In this document: one piece after another, positions 32,709 through 42,264 of the stretch
Numbering within the stretch: position 1 is the stretch's first letter
How the letters are laid out: each line of letters starts with the position of its first letter
DNA from: Neisseriales bacterium
Lineage (GTDB): Bacteria; Pseudomonadota; Gammaproteobacteria; Burkholderiales; UBA11063
DNA length: 64,000 nucleotides
Direction of reading: 5' to 3'
NCBI GenBank assembly: GCA_008017155.1
Contig: SSGX01000018.1
Location: forward strand, 1 to 64,000
Translations under genes and position numbers: made by a program
Notes under the pieces: generated by a model
What the model saw: the letters and a program-made list of their open reading frames with translations, nothing else
Databases searched by the model: none
What the model was told of the DNA's origin: nothing

Positions 32709-35387
32709 ATGAAAAATATAAATAAAAATAAGGTATTAAATTTAATTTTATTTTCTCAATTATTTACTTTAGTAGGTTGTAACAGCGGTAGTAATGGTAA
32801 TAATGAAAATAACATTGGAGGTAGTTTATCAATTCCACATTCTCAAACCGCAAGAGTGGTGAAGTACTCTAACAAATTATTGGGAGACCCAAATGACGAT
32901 GATGACTTATGGGTAAATATTACTCAAGATGATGCATCTGATGAGCCTGGATATTTGTCAATAGTGGCGAATAATACAAGTAAATATAATTTAAAATTTA
33001 TTGGTTGTGATGACAAGAATTGGATCTCTTCAAGTCAAATGAGAGATATTCCTTCTGGCTATAGATTTCCGAGAACAAAAAATTATGATCCTAAGTGGAA
33101 GTTTATGGATGGCGGTGATGGAATATATGATAAGTCATACATATCAAATGGTTTAAGTAATAGTCTACATTTTTCAGGCACTCCTAAATATAGTGATGGA
33201 GAAGATGTTAATTGTTACTATAGTGCGTATGTTCCTGAAAATAATCAAAGTTTGTATGTCAAGTTAGTTAATCATATTTATAATGCCTGTTCCGATGTGG
33301 AAACTGGTTGTAGTTTAGATAAACCACATACTGATTTTAATACTACTAAAGATAGCAATATTCTCCAGGATGCATTCCAAGCCACTCCAGTAGATATATT
33401 AGCTGGCTATGGTAGTTGGGTGGCTTTTGCTAAGCGAGTACCTGGGGTTGAAATATCAAGTTTTGTGCAAGAGCAAATTGATAGTCGGATGAATTCTGCT
33501 ATTAATGATTTAAATTTATTGTATATGGAATATAAGGAAACATATCTTAAACCTGAGCTAGTTTCTCTTCGTGAGCAGAGATATAATAATTTTAAATTAA
33601 CTGCTGAAAAATATGGTTTTGATGTAATGGATGATGCTCATTTTGCCCAATATATGCCAAAACCTGGAGCCGTGAGTGTAAATGTGTTTAATTATATCCC
33701 TGAACAAGACAAGGTGGTAATAGCTTGGCAAGAATTTGATATGCGTGGGGTGGTCAAAAAAGAATTTACAAGTCCAGCCTCTGAAAATACTCCATTGAAA
33801 GTAAAAGCTAATGATTTTAATGTTAAATCTGAGATGAACCGACTTGCTATACAAGATAATGATACTGAAGCTATGCAAAAATTATTTGCGCGAGGGAAGT
33901 ATTCTGAAGGTGAGTTTGTAGATTCAAAATTTAATCAGGATGGAGAATTAGGGCAAGCTTTAGATCTTTCTGAGATAGAAGAAGTGCCATTAGAACTTGA
34001 TTTAAGCTCTGTTGCATTATCCGGTGGAGTCGATCTTGCATTCGTAGCTTTTCAGTGGTTTGTGTTACAAACATGGATGGATGGTCTAAGTTCACCACCA
34101 GCGATAGGTAATTTTAATACTAGTTTAAATCATTTAAGTTTTCAGCCAATAACTCAAGATGATGCTATTAATTGGAATGCCTCTCATGACAAAGATCATC
34201 AAATATTAGCTAATACCAATGTTACTTATATTACGAAAAACTCTGTTTTTCATCTGGCTAGATTTAATTTTACAGATCCAAATTTAGATGATCAATTAAA
34301 TCTACAAATTGGCCTATCAGCATTAACTACACCATGGTTAAGATATGATGAAAATGATAATCCTCGTAATATGCAAGATCCATATCTAGGGTTTGTAGGA
34401 GATTCAAGTGATCATAAAATGGATGCTGTAGTAGAACTTACAATTTCAGATAATAATCTATCGCCAACAAAAGATCTAGATAATGAATATAATCAATCGC
34501 AAATTGATTATATGGGATTATCAAACTTAATTCCTGATTTAAATTTACCTGCGCCTGAATATACTTTAAGTAATATTAAAAATAGAAAAAATGGTAATAT
34601 AGTTTTTCAGGGTGGAGAGGGGATTAAATCTAATCTTAAGGGTGGCGCTTTTGATGGTGCTTTAGCTCTCAATAATAATCAAGAAGCTAATTTGACTGTA
34701 TTCTTACCATCGAACATTAACTCTAAACAAACTCTGATAAATGGTGGGGGATTTTCTGTAAGATATGTTGACAATCCTGCTGACACAAGTCTAGAAAGTC
34801 AAATTACAAATCCTTTGATAATAAAAAGTGATGAACTACGATCATCATTTGATAGTTTAGAAAGTGCTACTCCTCATTATTTATACGCTAAGTTTAATTG
34901 TAAGTTTCCAAATCCTGTAGGAATTAAATGCCCATTAAGTTTATCGTTAGGAGGTTATTCAGATTCTGCTAATCAGGCAATTCGTTCTAAAGGTAAATTG
35001 TATATAAGTGATTTAAATAGCCATACAACTGCGATACCGGTATATTTAAATTATAATTTGATAAGTGAACCACAAGCATTTACGTACACACAAGGAACTC
35101 CTGGAGTTTATAGATTATCACTTATGAATGCTGGTTTAGAAAGATATGTTAGTGTACAGATAAATGGACTACCACAAGGAACAAAGATAGTTTCAAATAG
35201 CTGTAATAATGGTTTATCTAAAGGTGAGCAATGTCAAGTAGACCTTGACTTTAGTAATGTAACTACTAATGGAAATTATATTGCTACATTAACTGGAATT
35301 AGAAATAATTATCAAGGTTCCACTATCTCAGGTGTTTCATCTTTAGACACGGAACAGTTAACAATTAATGTAACTGGTGGCTGGTAG
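32709..35387 (+). CDS. Large orphan lipoprotein (892 residues)
   Basis: The lipobox is FTLVGCNSGSNGNNENN, followed by a long Asn-rich tether. Three regions are visible: an N-terminal beta-rich part with Asp-rich turns (DPNDDDDLW, DGGDGIYD), a helical middle (about 260-330) with a hydrophobic segment SSVALSGGVDLAFVAFQWFVLQ at about 435, and a C-terminal beta-rich part ending VTGGW. The C-terminal 250 residues look like two Ig-like folds. I do not recognise the family. It is probably surface or periplasmic and may be a toxin, adhesin or polymer-binding protein. It is very AT-rich compared with the core genes to the right. Confidence 0.65.
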   Translation: MKNINKNKVLNLILFSQLFTLVGCNSGSNGNNENNIGGSLSIPHSQTARVVKYSNKLLGDPNDDDDLWVNITQDDASDEPGYLSIVANNTSKYNLKFIGCDDKNWISSSQMRDIPSGYRFPRTKNYDPKWKFMDGGDGIYDKSYISNGLSNSLHFSGTPKYSDGEDVNCYYSAYVPENNQSLYVKLVNHIYNACSDVETGCSLDKPHTDFNTTKDSNILQDAFQATPVDILAGYGSWVAFAKRVPGVEISSFVQEQIDSRMNSAINDLNLLYMEYKETYLKPELVSLREQRYNNFKLTAEKYGFDVMDDAHFAQYMPKPGAVSVNVFNYIPEQDKVVIAWQEFDMRGVVKKEFTSPASENTPLKVKANDFNVKSEMNRLAIQDNDTEAMQKLFARGKYSEGEFVDSKFNQDGELGQALDLSEIEEVPLELDLSSVALSGGVDLAFVAFQWFVLQTWMDGLSSPPAIGNFNTSLNHLSFQPITQDDAINWNASHDKDHQILANTNVTYITKNSVFHLARFNFTDPNLDDQLNLQIGLSALTTPWLRYDENDNPRNMQDPYLGFVGDSSDHKMDAVVELTISDNNLSPTKDLDNEYNQSQIDYMGLSNLIPDLNLPAPEYTLSNIKNRKNGNIVFQGGEGIKSNLKGGAFDGALALNNNQEANLTVFLPSNINSKQTLINGGGFSVRYVDNPADTSLESQITNPLIIKSDELRSSFDSLESATPHYLYAKFNCKFPNPVGIKCPLSLSLGGYSDSANQAIRSKGKLYISDLNSHTTAIPVYLNYNLISEPQAFTYTQGTPGVYRLSLMNAGLERYVSVQINGLPQGTKIVSNSCNNGLSKGEQCQVDLDFSNVTTNGNYIATLTGIRNNYQGSTISGVSSLDTEQLTINVTGGW

Positions 35388-35449
35388 ATGAGTGTGTGTC
35401 GGTTGTTATTTGACAATCGACATTTTAAGGTTTAGTTTGGAGATTATTC

Positions 35450-36139
35450 ATGAAAAAATTATATAAGATTATTGTTTTTCTAGTGTTTTGTAGTAGTTCC
35501 TTAGCTCATGCTTGTGGCGGTGAATTACCTGTTGGTAGTTATAGTGATAATTTTCACCAATTTCTGATAGTTAATTTACGAATTCCTGATTATAATGTCA
35601 ATCAGGGGTTGTTTTACAGTATATACAGAATAGAGAATGGTACTAAAATAGAGGTCGAGAGACATAAGATAAATAGTACTTATACACAAATTTATCATTT
35701 ACTTGCAGAAAATAATCTTGAGACAAGTCCTATTCAACTGAATGATGTATATGGAATTATTATTTATGGAGTTAAATATAAAAATGGTATCAATATTTCA
35801 ATTCCAGTTGAATTTAATATTAACTCAAATGCATGCATTGATGCTAATTTTGGTTCTCCTGATACAATTTATTCATCCCAGTTAAATGCTACAATTAGTG
35901 CAAAATCGACACCTGCCGTGGTTCTAAATTATGATAACCTAATTGTTAGTGCTGATCCTGCTCGAAATGTGTTTTGTGATCAAGTTTCATGTAAAGAACG
36001 TGGTGGTCCGAGGCATCAATCTAACTCAGTTGGTTATGCATGGGATGTCACCTTAAGTTCAGACTCTAAGGGTAAATTAATTGATCCTAAATTACTACCG
36101 CAAAATATTTCTCCACCTAATATTACTTGGTCAAACTAG
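35450..36139 (+). CDS. Secreted protein of unknown function
   Basis: 229 residues with a signal peptide (cleaved near AHACGG). The mature start ACGGELPVGSYSDNF might suggest lipidation, but the lipobox is poor. Beta-rich; two late Cys residues (VFCDQVSCKERGGPRH) form a close pair. The protein ends in NISPPNITWSN. No family recognised. GGAG precedes the ATG. It is followed by a MITE. Confidence 0.55.
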   Translation: MKKLYKIIVFLVFCSSSLAHACGGELPVGSYSDNFHQFLIVNLRIPDYNVNQGLFYSIYRIENGTKIEVERHKINSTYTQIYHLLAENNLETSPIQLNDVYGIIIYGVKYKNGINISIPVEFNINSNACIDANFGSPDTIYSSQLNATISAKSTPAVVLNYDNLIVSADPARNVFCDQVSCKERGGPRHQSNSVGYAWDVTLSSDSKGKLIDPKLLPQNISPPNITWSN

Positions 36140-36157
36140 ACAAATAAACATACTATA

Positions 36158-36415
36158 TAACCCGAGTCCTCACTTTTTTATGCTTGAATAAGTAACTCAA
36201 GCTGAGTAAACTGATCTTTAACAAGTTGGTAATTAAAAAATAACGCAGTCGTATAAGAAAGTATCTTGCGATTAATCCTGCCTAATCTGATTATTTGCGT
36301 TTAAATAATGATTTTATTAGGGCTTATGCCTTTTTCATTTCTAACTACCAATTTGTTAAAGATCTATGAATTGCTTAAATCTATACTAAGCATAAAAAAG
36401 TGAGGACTCAGGTTA
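36158..36415. repeat. 258-bp MITE (family C) with 5-bp target duplication
   Basis: The ends are near-perfect inverted repeats of about 26 bp: TAACCCGAGTCCTCACTTTT at the left, and the same on the other strand with one change (TAACCTGAG...). The element is flanked by a direct CTATA on each side (36153-36157 and 36416-36420), the expected target duplication. Inside, TGATCTTTAACAAGTTGGTA is repeated inverted near the right end and resembles a boxA-type antitermination signal of rRNA operons. No coding capacity. Confidence 0.88.
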
Positions 36416-36452
36416 CTATACTAAGCTATTATATTATTAAGGAATAATTAAA

Positions 36453-38855
36453 ATGCAATATAAAAAAATTGTCAATATTTTTTCTTGTATATTGACAGTG
36501 GTTACTGCGGGATGTAATAATGGAAATATGAGCTCAGAAAAAATTGGTGCGAATCTTACTACCAAGAAATTACAATCGATTCAATCATCTGTACAACAAG
36601 TTAACAACTTATACTCGTTAGAGTATACCATTCCAACCGTATTAGATAAAGTACCCCAAAAAACAGCGTTATGTTCTATTGGGAATGAGGTTTGTGCCCA
36701 ACTTTCTTCAGTTCCTTTTGCTTCATATGTTCTTGGAGAAGATCGCTCTTATCATTGGGTAGAACAAGATTATCCGACTATATTACAACTTACTTTCAAT
36801 AAATCATTACCTAATGACTTTCACTTAGCCAGTATATATAATGATTTAAGTCAATCTCAAGGTGAAGTGGCGGGGCATTTAACAGAAGTTGATGATAGCT
36901 CTTGTAAGAAACTAGCCGTTTCAGGAATTTCTCCTGGTTCAACGTGTACGATAAATTTAGCATATACTGGCGATACTATGGAGCAAATAGTGAATAATAT
37001 TCATATGGAGTTTAAATCAAGTAACAAAACTCTTCTTGACTATACTTTTTCAGTACATAATATATATTTGACAAATTTAAATACCCCAGCTTTAAGTGTT
37101 GCCAACCAAGCAAATGATATTGGAGTTGTGGTTTCTAATCCTGATACTAGCTCTGGTACACTAGACTATATTCATGAATTTTCAAACGCAGTACAGTTGA
37201 TTAACTTTGGGACAGCGCCAATACAAGAGAGGACGGGAACTCCAAGTATTATAGTACGTACTGGGAAGAGTTTTGATTATGATTTAACGAATTTATACTA
37301 TTTAAATGGTTTACAAACTACTTGTTCTGATGTAGGTTTAAGTGTTGGAGATAATTGTTTATTCGGATTTTCATTTATACCCAACTTAATTAATAATTCA
37401 ATTCAATCCGAATTGGGAAGATTGATCTTTACATATGATGATGGAGATCAGCCAATTAATATGACCAGTAGATTTGTTCTTAGCTCTGGTGATTTTTCTT
37501 ATGATAACTATTACATTACAGATTGGGTACATAATCAAATTGTGATAAACAAAAGAAATTCTGGAAACAACTATGTTTCATATAGTGTTCAACTTAGTAA
37601 TATTAAATTTTCACTGGATTATGATCCAAAATTTGATATTGGAATATTTAGAGATTTAAATACAAACAAATTGTTATACTCATATGGCGATTATTCAACT
37701 AATCTTAGTATAAATGATTTAATTGGAAAAATAACATTTGGTTATGAATCAGATTGTTTTAATGGGTTTGACTTTTCACAAAATAATGATTTAGATGGGA
37801 GGTCATGTACTATTAAAGTTAATTATAACGGAGATCCAAAAGTGTTTTCTGAAAAGCCATTATCTGCTCTTTTAATCGCGTCTTATTATTCTCCAATAGA
37901 AGACCGAAATGTTGATCAAATTATAGGAGTATTAACCTTGGGGTATGGATTGCAATCACCGAATGGAAGTTATTTAAATAACTGTGACAATTCTTCTATA
38001 AATTATGTTAATGGTATATTGAGCGCAATTTGCCATCGAGCGCAAGGGCAAACTGATAAATATACTCTAAGTTACGATGAATTGTGTGCACCAGGATCAA
38101 CGGTTTCTTTAAAGCTCATAAATCCAGATTCCAAGTGGGCAATTCCAAATGGGGCGCTGGTTTGTGATAGTTATGCTAATTCAAAATTTCTCACTAGCAA
38201 GGATATTTTAATTACTAATGCAACTAAAGAGCTTGATAATCATTTTGTTAGTCAAACAGGCAATAATGATTTAGTCTATGACTATACCATTACTGCAATA
38301 AATGTTAATAGTGGGAATATATATACCACAAATATTCTTTCATATGAAAATCAAAAGGTAACAGTTTCATATAATAATGGTGGAATTTCAGCAGCTATTG
38401 CATCTGGGATTGACTTTAATTCTGGATTAAGTAATTTATCCAACTTAATGTGGGATGGTGATGCGCATAAAATTAGTTTAGTAAATAATTTAGGAGTGTC
38501 TACTCTATATGAATCTGCCTGTAATGATGGTAGTGGGATCACTAAATTTCCTTATTATTCAGATTTGGGTATTAATGGGGTAGTTGCATGTACGTCACCA
38601 AAAAATAATATAGTAGGTTCTTTCAAGGATAAGGGGGATTTTGAGTATCGGTGTGCTCAGCTATCGCAAGATGTTTCTTCAGACGTGAAAGCACAGGTTA
38701 TATGTGCTGCAGATGATCCTTCACATCCCGGTTTTTTATGGAATATGAGATCATCTCAAAATTTAGGGTGTCCGATAAACAAGTTTTTAGTTGGTTGTTC
38801 AATTGAACATCAGACTGGTAAAGTGACTTGTAGCTGTATCGGAGGTAAATCATAA
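36453..38855 (+). CDS. Large lipoprotein with cyanovirin-N-like region
   Basis: 800 residues. The lipobox is VVTAGCNNGNMSSEK. The first 500 residues are beta-rich with repeated Ig-like features (LAVSGISPGSTCTINLAYTGD and ISLGDNCLF-like motifs: SVGDNCLFGFSFIPN). Residues about 500-590 match a CVNH unit: SPNGSYLNNCDNSSINYVNGILSAICHRA and GALVCDS. The last 70 residues are Cys-rich (FEYRCAQL, VICAADD, LGCPINKFLVGC, VTCSC). This would be a lipid-anchored protein with glycan-binding potential, related in plan to the secreted protein at 28604. Confidence 0.65.
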   Translation: MQYKKIVNIFSCILTVVTAGCNNGNMSSEKIGANLTTKKLQSIQSSVQQVNNLYSLEYTIPTVLDKVPQKTALCSIGNEVCAQLSSVPFASYVLGEDRSYHWVEQDYPTILQLTFNKSLPNDFHLASIYNDLSQSQGEVAGHLTEVDDSSCKKLAVSGISPGSTCTINLAYTGDTMEQIVNNIHMEFKSSNKTLLDYTFSVHNIYLTNLNTPALSVANQANDIGVVVSNPDTSSGTLDYIHEFSNAVQLINFGTAPIQERTGTPSIIVRTGKSFDYDLTNLYYLNGLQTTCSDVGLSVGDNCLFGFSFIPNLINNSIQSELGRLIFTYDDGDQPINMTSRFVLSSGDFSYDNYYITDWVHNQIVINKRNSGNNYVSYSVQLSNIKFSLDYDPKFDIGIFRDLNTNKLLYSYGDYSTNLSINDLIGKITFGYESDCFNGFDFSQNNDLDGRSCTIKVNYNGDPKVFSEKPLSALLIASYYSPIEDRNVDQIIGVLTLGYGLQSPNGSYLNNCDNSSINYVNGILSAICHRAQGQTDKYTLSYDELCAPGSTVSLKLINPDSKWAIPNGALVCDSYANSKFLTSKDILITNATKELDNHFVSQTGNNDLVYDYTITAINVNSGNIYTTNILSYENQKVTVSYNNGGISAAIASGIDFNSGLSNLSNLMWDGDAHKISLVNNLGVSTLYESACNDGSGITKFPYYSDLGINGVVACTSPKNNIVGSFKDKGDFEYRCAQLSQDVSSDVKAQVICAADDPSHPGFLWNMRSSQNLGCPINKFLVGCSIEHQTGKVTCSCIGGKS

Positions 38856-38917
38856 TCTTTTAAGATATTATATATGCTTCATCCCCAAGGTTCTACGTTT
38901 TGAAGTCATGTGGTTAA

Positions 38918-39124
38918 TCCTCTTATGGAACTTCAGAATGTGGGGCAGCTAGTATGGTTTATTCTAGCGCAAATGATGTTTCTGTAGATGTTCGTCCTTT
39001 TGCTAGTCAATTATCAAATATTATGGATATGGATCAAGATGTTGGCGGTTGTAATGGAGATGCTGCGAATAACAACAATTTTGTTTGCGCTGATGCATCT
39101 TCTAGTAATTTAAATTTTAGGTAA
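38918..39124 (+). pseudogene. Gene fragment or small open frame after the 800-residue lipoprotein
   Basis: An open stretch of 68 codons without a good start reads GTSECGAASMVYSSANDVSV and later DMDQDVGGCNGDAANNN. An ATG at 38954 would give 56 residues. The composition (Cys, Ser, Asn, no Lys) is like the mature part of a secreted protein, so it is probably the remaining 3' end of a lost secreted-protein gene. Confidence 0.4.
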
Positions 39125-39316
39125 ATATTATACTATGGGGTAATATATTTGATATATCTCACAATTAATGATAATTAAATTGATGTGGACAGAATCATAG
39201 CTATATGAGTTACATATTGATTTAAAATTAGAATTCTGTATATATTAATTCAACTTATAGCGGAGTTTGTATTTGTTAAGAACCCCATGTTTTAATTTAA
39301 GAACTATAATAATAAC

Positions 39317-39373
39317 TGCATAATCATTATTCATTTTTTACTATTCTCAGAGGTTAATACCGTGAGTTATAAT
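39317..39373 (+). promoter_or_regulatory. Shared palindrome promoter 4 (MFS copy 1)
   Basis: TGCATAATCATTATTCA (39317-39333), CTATTC at +16 from the centre (39341), and a perfect TATAAT exactly 43 bp from the centre (39368-39373). Only about 30 bp separate it from the ATG at 39404. Confidence 0.75.
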
Positions 39374-39403
39374 CCTCAATAATTCTAAAGGGGATGGTTA
39401 ATA

Positions 39404-40684
39404 ATGATAAGGTTGTTTCGTTTATTAAGAGTTTTTTCGGCTGAGCTATTATTTATTTCTAGCTTAGCTTTTACCGTGTTCTTAGGTGCTAAAAATAAAA
39501 GTGTTTTTCTGGATATAATAAACTTATCGAGTACTGAAATTAGCTGCCTAAGCACTGTTTTCTTCATGTTATATGCATTCAGCCAAGTTTATTCTGGAAA
39601 ATTAAAGGTAATACTTCCTTTAAAGTATATTTTTCTTGTTAGCACATTCTTTGTGATATTAGGAAAGTCTGTTAGTGAAACTACCAATGATAAATTAATC
39701 CTTTGTATTGCTCAGGCATTCTTGATTATAGGGGGAGCTTCTTTTTTTATAGGGTTTATTCTTACCAGACAAACTAATATTAGCAATCATTTTTCAATTT
39801 TAATTCGATCCATGGAGCAAAATACAATAAACTTTTGCATGGGGGTATTTGAATTTGCAGCAAGTATATTATTTACTAAATTTGGTTATAAACTATCTTT
39901 TATTAGTCTTAGCATTAATTTTTCATTGTGTGCATTACTGATACTAATATTTTTTAGAAATAATGAAATTAATGTAGACCTAAAAGGTACTTATTCAGAA
40001 ATTAAAGTACTTTTATGTAATAAACAATTATGGTTTATTACATTATTTTTTTCAGGGCTGTCAAGCGCGGTTCTGATTTACATAAATGTAGTTACTGTAT
40101 TGCAAGCAAATGTTTTTAATTTGAAATACTATTTGCTAACTTCACCAACCTCATTGGGGTTTGCTATTAGTGCAATTTTTACAGGGTATCTATCAAATAA
40201 AGCCATAAATTATAGGTGGTTTTTTCAGGCATCTAGTCTGACAACTTTTATTATTTTCTCAATGATAATGTTTTGTAAATTGGGAGTAGATTACCCTGTT
40301 CACTCAGTTTATGTTATATCTTTTCTGCTGGGGGTAACTTGTGGTAGTTCTATTTTGGCATTTCAGTATATTCGTAATTATGTAACTAATCCGTTGTTAA
40401 AGCCATTTGCTACATCTTTTGTTTTAACAGTTTCATGTGTCTTTTATCAAGTAGTCAAATATATACTTACAGCTGGGGCTATTGTTGATAATCATTTTAT
40501 TAAAAGTTTTGCTAGAAGTTATAAAGGGAGTAGCTGCTTATTTAATTGTTTTTTTCATCATGCTTCTTTCTCGTATATGCAAGTTCAGCATTCTATTTTT
40601 ATTCTGGCAATGATTTGCAGTTTTATTCTAACAGCTCTTCCAGATATCAGTACTGTAAGAATTCTTGATGCGTCTTATTTATAA
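39404..40684 (+). CDS. MFS transporter, diverged paralogue
   Basis: 426 residues with about 12 membrane segments. It aligns along its length with the next MFS (40966, also 426 residues): LSSTEISCLSTVFFMLYAFSQVYSGKL vs LSSTQLGWLSGTFFITYAVTQFYSGRL, and LGVTCGSSILAFQYIRNYVTNPLLKPFATSFVLT vs GMGCSGSILAFQCVQNSVENELLRPLATSFVLT. It has lost many of the glycines kept in the other copy, and carries a long loop CLFNCFFHHASF. Probably a changed or decaying importer/exporter. It has its own shared-palindrome promoter. Confidence 0.75.
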   Translation: MIRLFRLLRVFSAELLFISSLAFTVFLGAKNKSVFLDIINLSSTEISCLSTVFFMLYAFSQVYSGKLKVILPLKYIFLVSTFFVILGKSVSETTNDKLILCIAQAFLIIGGASFFIGFILTRQTNISNHFSILIRSMEQNTINFCMGVFEFAASILFTKFGYKLSFISLSINFSLCALLILIFFRNNEINVDLKGTYSEIKVLLCNKQLWFITLFFSGLSSAVLIYINVVTVLQANVFNLKYYLLTSPTSLGFAISAIFTGYLSNKAINYRWFFQASSLTTFIIFSMIMFCKLGVDYPVHSVYVISFLLGVTCGSSILAFQYIRNYVTNPLLKPFATSFVLTVSCVFYQVVKYILTAGAIVDNHFIKSFARSYKGSSCLFNCFFHHASFSYMQVQHSIFILAMICSFILTALPDISTVRILDASYL

Positions 40685-40696
40685 TTGTTTAGTAGC

Positions 40697-40836
40697 TGAT
40701 GTTACACAGATAAGCCATTACAGAGAGATAAAATAAATTTTTGTTCATGGCGGATTGGTTCAAGACGACAAACCAATCTGCAAAATCGTCAAAGTTCATT
40801 TTATACCTCTGAAAATCACATGAGTGCGTAACATCG
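40697..40836. repeat. MITE-like repeat family B, copy 2
   Basis: About 140 bp, the same element as at 13985: the left end TGATGTTACACA, central GGCGGATTGGTTCAAGACGA and GACAAACCAATC arms, and the right end TGCGTAACATCG. It is placed between two MFS genes, just upstream of shared promoter 5. Confidence 0.85.
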
Positions 40837-40883
40837 GTTAGTAATTTTTTTATGGCTTGTTTAAAACAATAGGTATATAGAAT

Positions 40884-40940
40884 TGCATAATGATTATGCA
40901 GATTTGACTATTCTCAAAGATTAGTTGGATTAGCTAAAAT
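40884..40940 (+). promoter_or_regulatory. Shared palindrome promoter 5 (MFS copy 2 and FAD oxidase)
   Basis: A perfect palindrome TGCATAATGATTATGCA (40884-40900) holding two T-N11-A frames, CTATTC at +16, and TAAAAT 43 bp from the centre (40935-40940). This is the best-preserved member of the set. Confidence 0.78.
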
Positions 40941-40965
40941 AGAGGTCTATTTGAAGGGGAAATTT

Positions 40966-42246
40966 ATGAAAAAATCAGCTTGTTTATTTCAGTGGTTAAG
41001 TGTTGAAATATTCTTTGTTTTTAGTGTTGTATCCGCAATCATGTTTGGTGTTTTTAGTAGTGCAGTAACCGATAGTATGCATTTGAGTTCTACCCAGCTT
41101 GGTTGGTTATCAGGAACATTTTTTATTACCTATGCAGTTACCCAGTTCTATTCCGGGCGCTTATTTATACTTTTTTCAGTAAAGAATATGCTGCTACTAA
41201 GTACTTTACTTGCCGCAATTGGAGCCGTTACTTTTGGAGTGGCAAACTCATTATTTTTAATGTTTATTGCTAGAATTCTCCTTGGTATTGGGTTGGCTTC
41301 GACTTTTGTTGGCGTGCTGTTTGTTATTCAAAATGGTTTTAGTGGTAAATCATTTCCGCTAATGTCATCATTAAGCCAGAGTATTGCCAATTTAAGTGCT
41401 GGCTTATTCGGGTTTCTTGCCAGTATTATTATTGCCAGATACAGCTATAAAATATCATTCGAGATACTTGGTTGCATATTTGGTGTTTGTGGCACTTTAA
41501 TTCTGCTATTTTTCCAAAATAATAAGCCTGTAACCATGAATCAGAAACAGCCTGGATTTAGCGAGAGTATAAAAATTCTGTTGGTAAGTCGTAATATTTG
41601 GCTTGCTACTGTATATTTTACAGGCTTATTTGGTTCAATTCTAACTTTTGCTGATTTATTTAATGTATCTTTTCAGATTGAGGCATTCCATGTTAGTTAC
41701 GCTGAAGCAACGATTATTAACTCAATGATCCCATTCGGACTAACTATTGGTGGTATTGTTGCTGGCTATTGGGCGCAGAAAAGTAAAAACTATATTATTC
41801 CAGCACGTGTTTTTAGCTTACTGGCATTTATTATGCTTGGAGTGATGCTGTTTGTAAAATTTAAACTCAGCTACGCAGTGGAGATTATTGCGGTGGTGGC
41901 ATTTATCTTTGGTATGGGATGCAGTGGTTCAATTCTTGCTTTCCAGTGTGTTCAAAATAGTGTTGAAAATGAATTGCTTCGTCCACTAGCAACTTCATTT
42001 GTTTTGACTTTCTCGTATATTTTCTCAGGTTTGATTGAGCAACCATTAGTTGGAAGTCTGATTTCGAGTGCTAACGCAAGTCTTGATAAAATCCACTCGA
42101 TTCAGGCTAATTTAAATGAATGGTTTTATACTGGCGCTATAAATGATGGCTGGACTAAATATAATCATGGTTTATATTTGGTTCTTGGGGCAGTAGCAAC
42201 AAGTTTTATTGCAAGTTTGTTCTTTAAACAAAATAGCTTACGCTAA
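40966..42246 (+). CDS. MFS transporter
   Basis: 426 residues with about 12 membrane helices. The N-terminal half has LGWLSGTFFITYAVTQFYSGRL and MFIARILLGIGLASTFVGVLFV, as in proton-coupled MFS carriers, but the usual GRR loop of motif A is missing. ATG 40966 follows GAAGGGGA; the upstream TTG is not used. The FAD oxidase gene starts 18 bp after its stop, so carrier and oxidase are one operon under promoter 5, suggesting uptake or export of the oxidase's substrate or product. Confidence 0.85.
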   Translation: MKKSACLFQWLSVEIFFVFSVVSAIMFGVFSSAVTDSMHLSSTQLGWLSGTFFITYAVTQFYSGRLFILFSVKNMLLLSTLLAAIGAVTFGVANSLFLMFIARILLGIGLASTFVGVLFVIQNGFSGKSFPLMSSLSQSIANLSAGLFGFLASIIIARYSYKISFEILGCIFGVCGTLILLFFQNNKPVTMNQKQPGFSESIKILLVSRNIWLATVYFTGLFGSILTFADLFNVSFQIEAFHVSYAEATIINSMIPFGLTIGGIVAGYWAQKSKNYIIPARVFSLLAFIMLGVMLFVKFKLSYAVEIIAVVAFIFGMGCSGSILAFQCVQNSVENELLRPLATSFVLTFSYIFSGLIEQPLVGSLISSANASLDKIHSIQANLNEWFYTGAINDGWTKYNHGLYLVLGAVATSFIASLFFKQNSLR

Positions 42247-42264
42247 GAATATTGGAAGATAAAA

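Noticed and set aside
36159-36414. Possible partial rRNA operon leader (boxA-like sequence)
   Set aside because: No rRNA sequence follows and the segment is bounded by MITE ends and a target duplication, so it is treated as part of the MITE.
40941-40960. Fragment of repeat family A before the MFS at 40966 (AGAGGTCTATTTGAAG)
   Set aside because: Only about 15 bases resemble the repeat end, and they serve as the ribosome-site region; probably coincidence.
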